The notes beneath the pieces are model-generated. The model did not search any database, was not told the origin of the DNA, and was given only the letters and a program-made list of their open reading frames with translations. 64,000 nucleotides of DNA. Origin: WVZH01 sp034430895 (GTDB lineage Bacteria; Chloroflexota; Anaerolineae; Anaerolineales; E44-bin32). Shown here piece after piece: positions 61,963 through 64,000 of the stretch (position 1 is its first letter; every line of letters begins with the position of its first letter). The DNA lies in assembly GCA_034430895.1 (NCBI GenBank), contig DAOUDW010000108.1:1-64000 (forward strand). Direction: 5' to 3'. The translations under genes were made by a program, and so were the position numbers.

Positions 61963-63090
61963 TCATGTCACGTAAATGGGATTGCTGTAAATCCAACCGC
62001 AGCGATTGCCCTCGAAATCGATGTGGGCTTCAACACGATACGCGCCAGGCGAACGCACAGTGTAGATCGCCGTGTCTTGTTCCTTCCAGGTACGTACTCG
62101 CTCCCCATTGTGCAAGATGCTCAATTCGGCGCGACGCGGAGATTTGACTTGCAGGGTTACACCGCTACGTACCGGTATGGAATCCCCCATAATGGCTTGA
62201 TTATCCGCGCCCTGTGCACTGAATCGAAACCCGCGGGTGGATGCTGGCAGATCGAAACCAACAAAGCATCGACCGCGGGAAATGCTGTGGAACAGCTGCA
62301 GTCTGTCGTGCTTCGCATCCCCGACGAGCGGATTCTTGGTCAGGACGTGGGTGTTAACTGCGCGGAAAAGAAACTCGTACGGCAGGATGGTTCGCTTGAA
62401 GGGACCTTTGCGGTAGGGGGCAGCGTGTGCGTCGGCGCCTCCGATGGCGACGATTCGTTTTCCTGAGGCCAGGAGTTGATCCCAGCGTTCCAGCACCTCG
62501 GGAAATGGTCCTTGTGCACTCCGTTTGGGGCTGTATGCCAGTAAAAAGGCCGTGGGTAGTGAGCTGAGGTGGGATTTGAATTCGCTCATGAAGTTCCAAA
62601 TTTCCAGTCCCGTGTAACCACTCACCTCCCAATCCACCCAGGATAAATCACCCTCACCAAACAGCGGTGCTGCGGGATCGACGGGGTGCGCGATGAAACA
62701 AAGCCCGCCTGCACGCTTAACTTCGTTGATGAGATTCTGCGGATCGGCGGCATAGGTCGCCAATTCTTCTTGGGTTTCGAATACGAGCAGATGATTCTTC
62801 TGTGGGTCACGAACTTGATCGTGGATTTCCTCTCCGGTAAGCAGGAGCACGCGTTTCTTGCCCAGAAAACGATATCCATCCATGCCATCAACCCAGACGT
62901 TGTGGTCGGTGACAACGACGAAATCAAGACCTGCCTGGATCGCCGCGAGCGCGATTTGGTCATGGCTGCCGTGACCATCCGAGTAGATTGAGTGATTATG
63001 CAGGTTGCCGACATATTCGTGAATCAAGACATGACTCCAGGTGGAAGTTGGTTGTCCGTAAAGGATAGCATAACGTCTCGGCGGCTTCAA
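61963..63090 (-). CDS. CehA/McbA-type PHP-domain metallohydrolase
   Basis: 375 residues. The PHP motifs are visible: NLHNHSIYSDGHG (motif I), LDFVVVTDHNVWV (motif II), LLTGEEIHD, CFIAHPVDPAAP (motif III) and AIGGADAHA (motif IV). The C-terminal 110 residues are beta-rich (SGVTLQVKSPRRAELSILHN), as in other CehA-type proteins. No signal peptide is evident. The metal-dependent phosphoesterase or amidase activity expected for the family has no substrate assigned here. Confidence 0.87.
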   Translation of the reverse strand: MKPPRRYAILYGQPTSTWSHVLIHEYVGNLHNHSIYSDGHGSHDQIALAAIQAGLDFVVVTDHNVWVDGMDGYRFLGKKRVLLLTGEEIHDQVRDPQKNHLLVFETQEELATYAADPQNLINEVKRAGGLCFIAHPVDPAAPLFGEGDLSWVDWEVSGYTGLEIWNFMSEFKSHLSSLPTAFLLAYSPKRSAQGPFPEVLERWDQLLASGKRIVAIGGADAHAAPYRKGPFKRTILPYEFLFRAVNTHVLTKNPLVGDAKHDRLQLFHSISRGRCFVGFDLPASTRGFRFSAQGADNQAIMGDSIPVRSGVTLQVKSPRRAELSILHNGERVRTWKEQDTAIYTVRSPGAYRVEAHIDFEGNRCGWIYSNPIYVT

Positions 63091-63232
63091 TTTCAGAATC
63101 GTGCTTTATAAAAAGGAAAGTGGCGTGTTTATTAATCCGTTTATAACCTTGTAACCTCCTTTCCCGTAGGGGGTTTATGTATATAGTTGTTATTATTCGA
63201 TCCCAGATTTTATTAATGAAGGAGAAGGATTT

Positions 63233-64000
63233 ATGAGTGATTATGGAATTGTGACCGACAGTCTTTCATCAATACCGCAAGAACTTATCGATCGTTATCA
63301 AATTATGGTTGTACCACAGGTGCTGATATGGGGGGAGGAAGAATTTCTTGACGGTGTCAACATTACACCGATGGAATTTTATAAGCGATTGAGAACCGAC
63401 CCGGTCATGCCGACGACCTCCCAGGCAACAGTAGCAGGATTTAAATCGGCGTTCGAACCTTTGGTTGCCGAAGGAAAACCCATTTTGACGATCGTGGGTT
63501 CATCGAAATTGACGGCGACTTTGAATTCTGCCGAACAAGCAAAGGGGATGTTCCCGGATGCGAAAATCGAAGTCATCGATTCGATGGGAGTCGCCATGTC
63601 GTTTGGCTTTCAGGTCTTGGCGGCTGCACGAGCGCGTGAGGCGGGAAAATCTTTTGAGGAAGCCATAGAGACGACGAAAAAAGCGAAAGAGCAAACGGGT
63701 GTGCTTTTCGTTGTGGAAACGCTTGAATACCTGCATCGCGGTGGTCGTATCGGCGGTGCCTCGCGGTTGCTGGGAACGGCACTCAACCTCAAGCCGTTGT
63801 TGGAGCTTCAAGAAGGACGCGTAGAGCCCGTTGAACGCATCCGCACGAAAGCAAAAGCACAGAACCGGCTTGTAGAAGTGATTGTAGAACGACTCGCTGA
63901 CAAGCCTGATGTGCGTCTCTCCACGCTTCACGCCGACGCTGAAATTGATGCGCAGGCCTTGATGGAGGACGCCGAAACGCACCTCGATCCAATCGAGACC
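63233..64000 (+). CDS. DegV family fatty-acid-binding protein (cut by window end)
   Basis: 256 codons are present, starting at an ATG with GAAGGAG upstream; the gene runs off the window without a stop. DegV landmarks: YGIVTDSLSSIPQELIDRY, MPTTSQATVAGF, VGSSKLTATLNSAEQA, IDSMGVAMSFGFQVLAAARA and ETLEYLHRGGRIGGASRLLG followed by TALNLKPLLEL. DegV/FakB proteins hold a fatty acid for phosphorylation by FakA. About 20-30 residues are probably missing. No fakA is visible in the window. Confidence 0.93.
   Translation, partial: MSDYGIVTDSLSSIPQELIDRYQIMVVPQVLIWGEEEFLDGVNITPMEFYKRLRTDPVMPTTSQATVAGFKSAFEPLVAEGKPILTIVGSSKLTATLNSAEQAKGMFPDAKIEVIDSMGVAMSFGFQVLAAARAREAGKSFEEAIETTKKAKEQTGVLFVVETLEYLHRGGRIGGASRLLGTALNLKPLLELQEGRVEPVERIRTKAKAQNRLVEVIVERLADKPDVRLSTLHADAEIDAQALMEDAETHLDPIET

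Overview
The window reads as chromosomal DNA of a free-living, saccharolytic member of the Chloroflexota, most likely class Anaerolineae. That placement is inference. It rests on an Agl23-type glycosyltransferase fused to NHL repeats, lipoproteins with Thr/Pro-rich linkers, a DUF6688-type membrane protein, GAF plus helix-turn-helix C-termini of the kind common in that phylum, many solute-binding lipoproteins and no outer-membrane genes. No rRNA, phage module or CRISPR array is visible. There are two tRNA genes (Lys-CTT and Arg-TCT).

Region 1 (1-9.4 kb) starts with what looks like the end of an IS21-like element, followed by a xylo-oligosaccharide locus. A LacI regulator with two operators precedes an ABC binding lipoprotein, two permeases (no ATPase), a truncated GH43 remnant, a secreted GH8 enzyme with a GH26-like tail, and a cytoplasmic GH3 beta-xylosidase. 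Region 2 (9.4-13.9 kb) is patchy: an alpha/beta hydrolase, tRNA-Lys, several gene remnants and a large beta-helix surface lipoprotein. Region 3 (13.9-22.2 kb) holds an orphan corrinoid-activation (RACo-type) Fe-S/ASKHA protein. A SorC regulator then sits divergent to a membrane-fused alpha/beta hydrolase, followed by glpK-glpD, which suggests a glycerol or glyceride catabolic locus.

Region 4 (22.5-50.1 kb) is mixed housekeeping and accessory genes: GH5, an ABC exporter pair, a broken ParB-like gene, a GT4-GH130 pair, a DUF6688-type protein and VanZ, an M28 peptidase, an aminotransferase, an EamA transporter, the Agl23-NHL giant, GNAT, aldo/keto reductase, VanY, an M50 protease with CBS domains, a lone response regulator, LysM-M23, and two coupled proteins of unknown function.

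Region 5 (50.2-57 kb) is the most unusual part. A ribose-type ABC permease is fused in one reading frame to a GAF domain and a C-terminal DNA-binding HTH. Just after its stop lies an array of TTGCAC repeats spaced 10-11 bp. Then come an ABC ATPase, a second permease, an unreported 43-codon ORF, a binding protein, a strong terminator and a second binding protein with its own promoter. I read it as a sugar transporter with a membrane-tethered, transporter-shaped transcription factor; this is inference.

Region 6 (57-64 kb) has a lipoprotein, a dihydroorotate-dehydrogenase-like protein, uvrB, yjbQ, a CehA/McbA-type PHP hydrolase and a DegV protein cut off by the window end.
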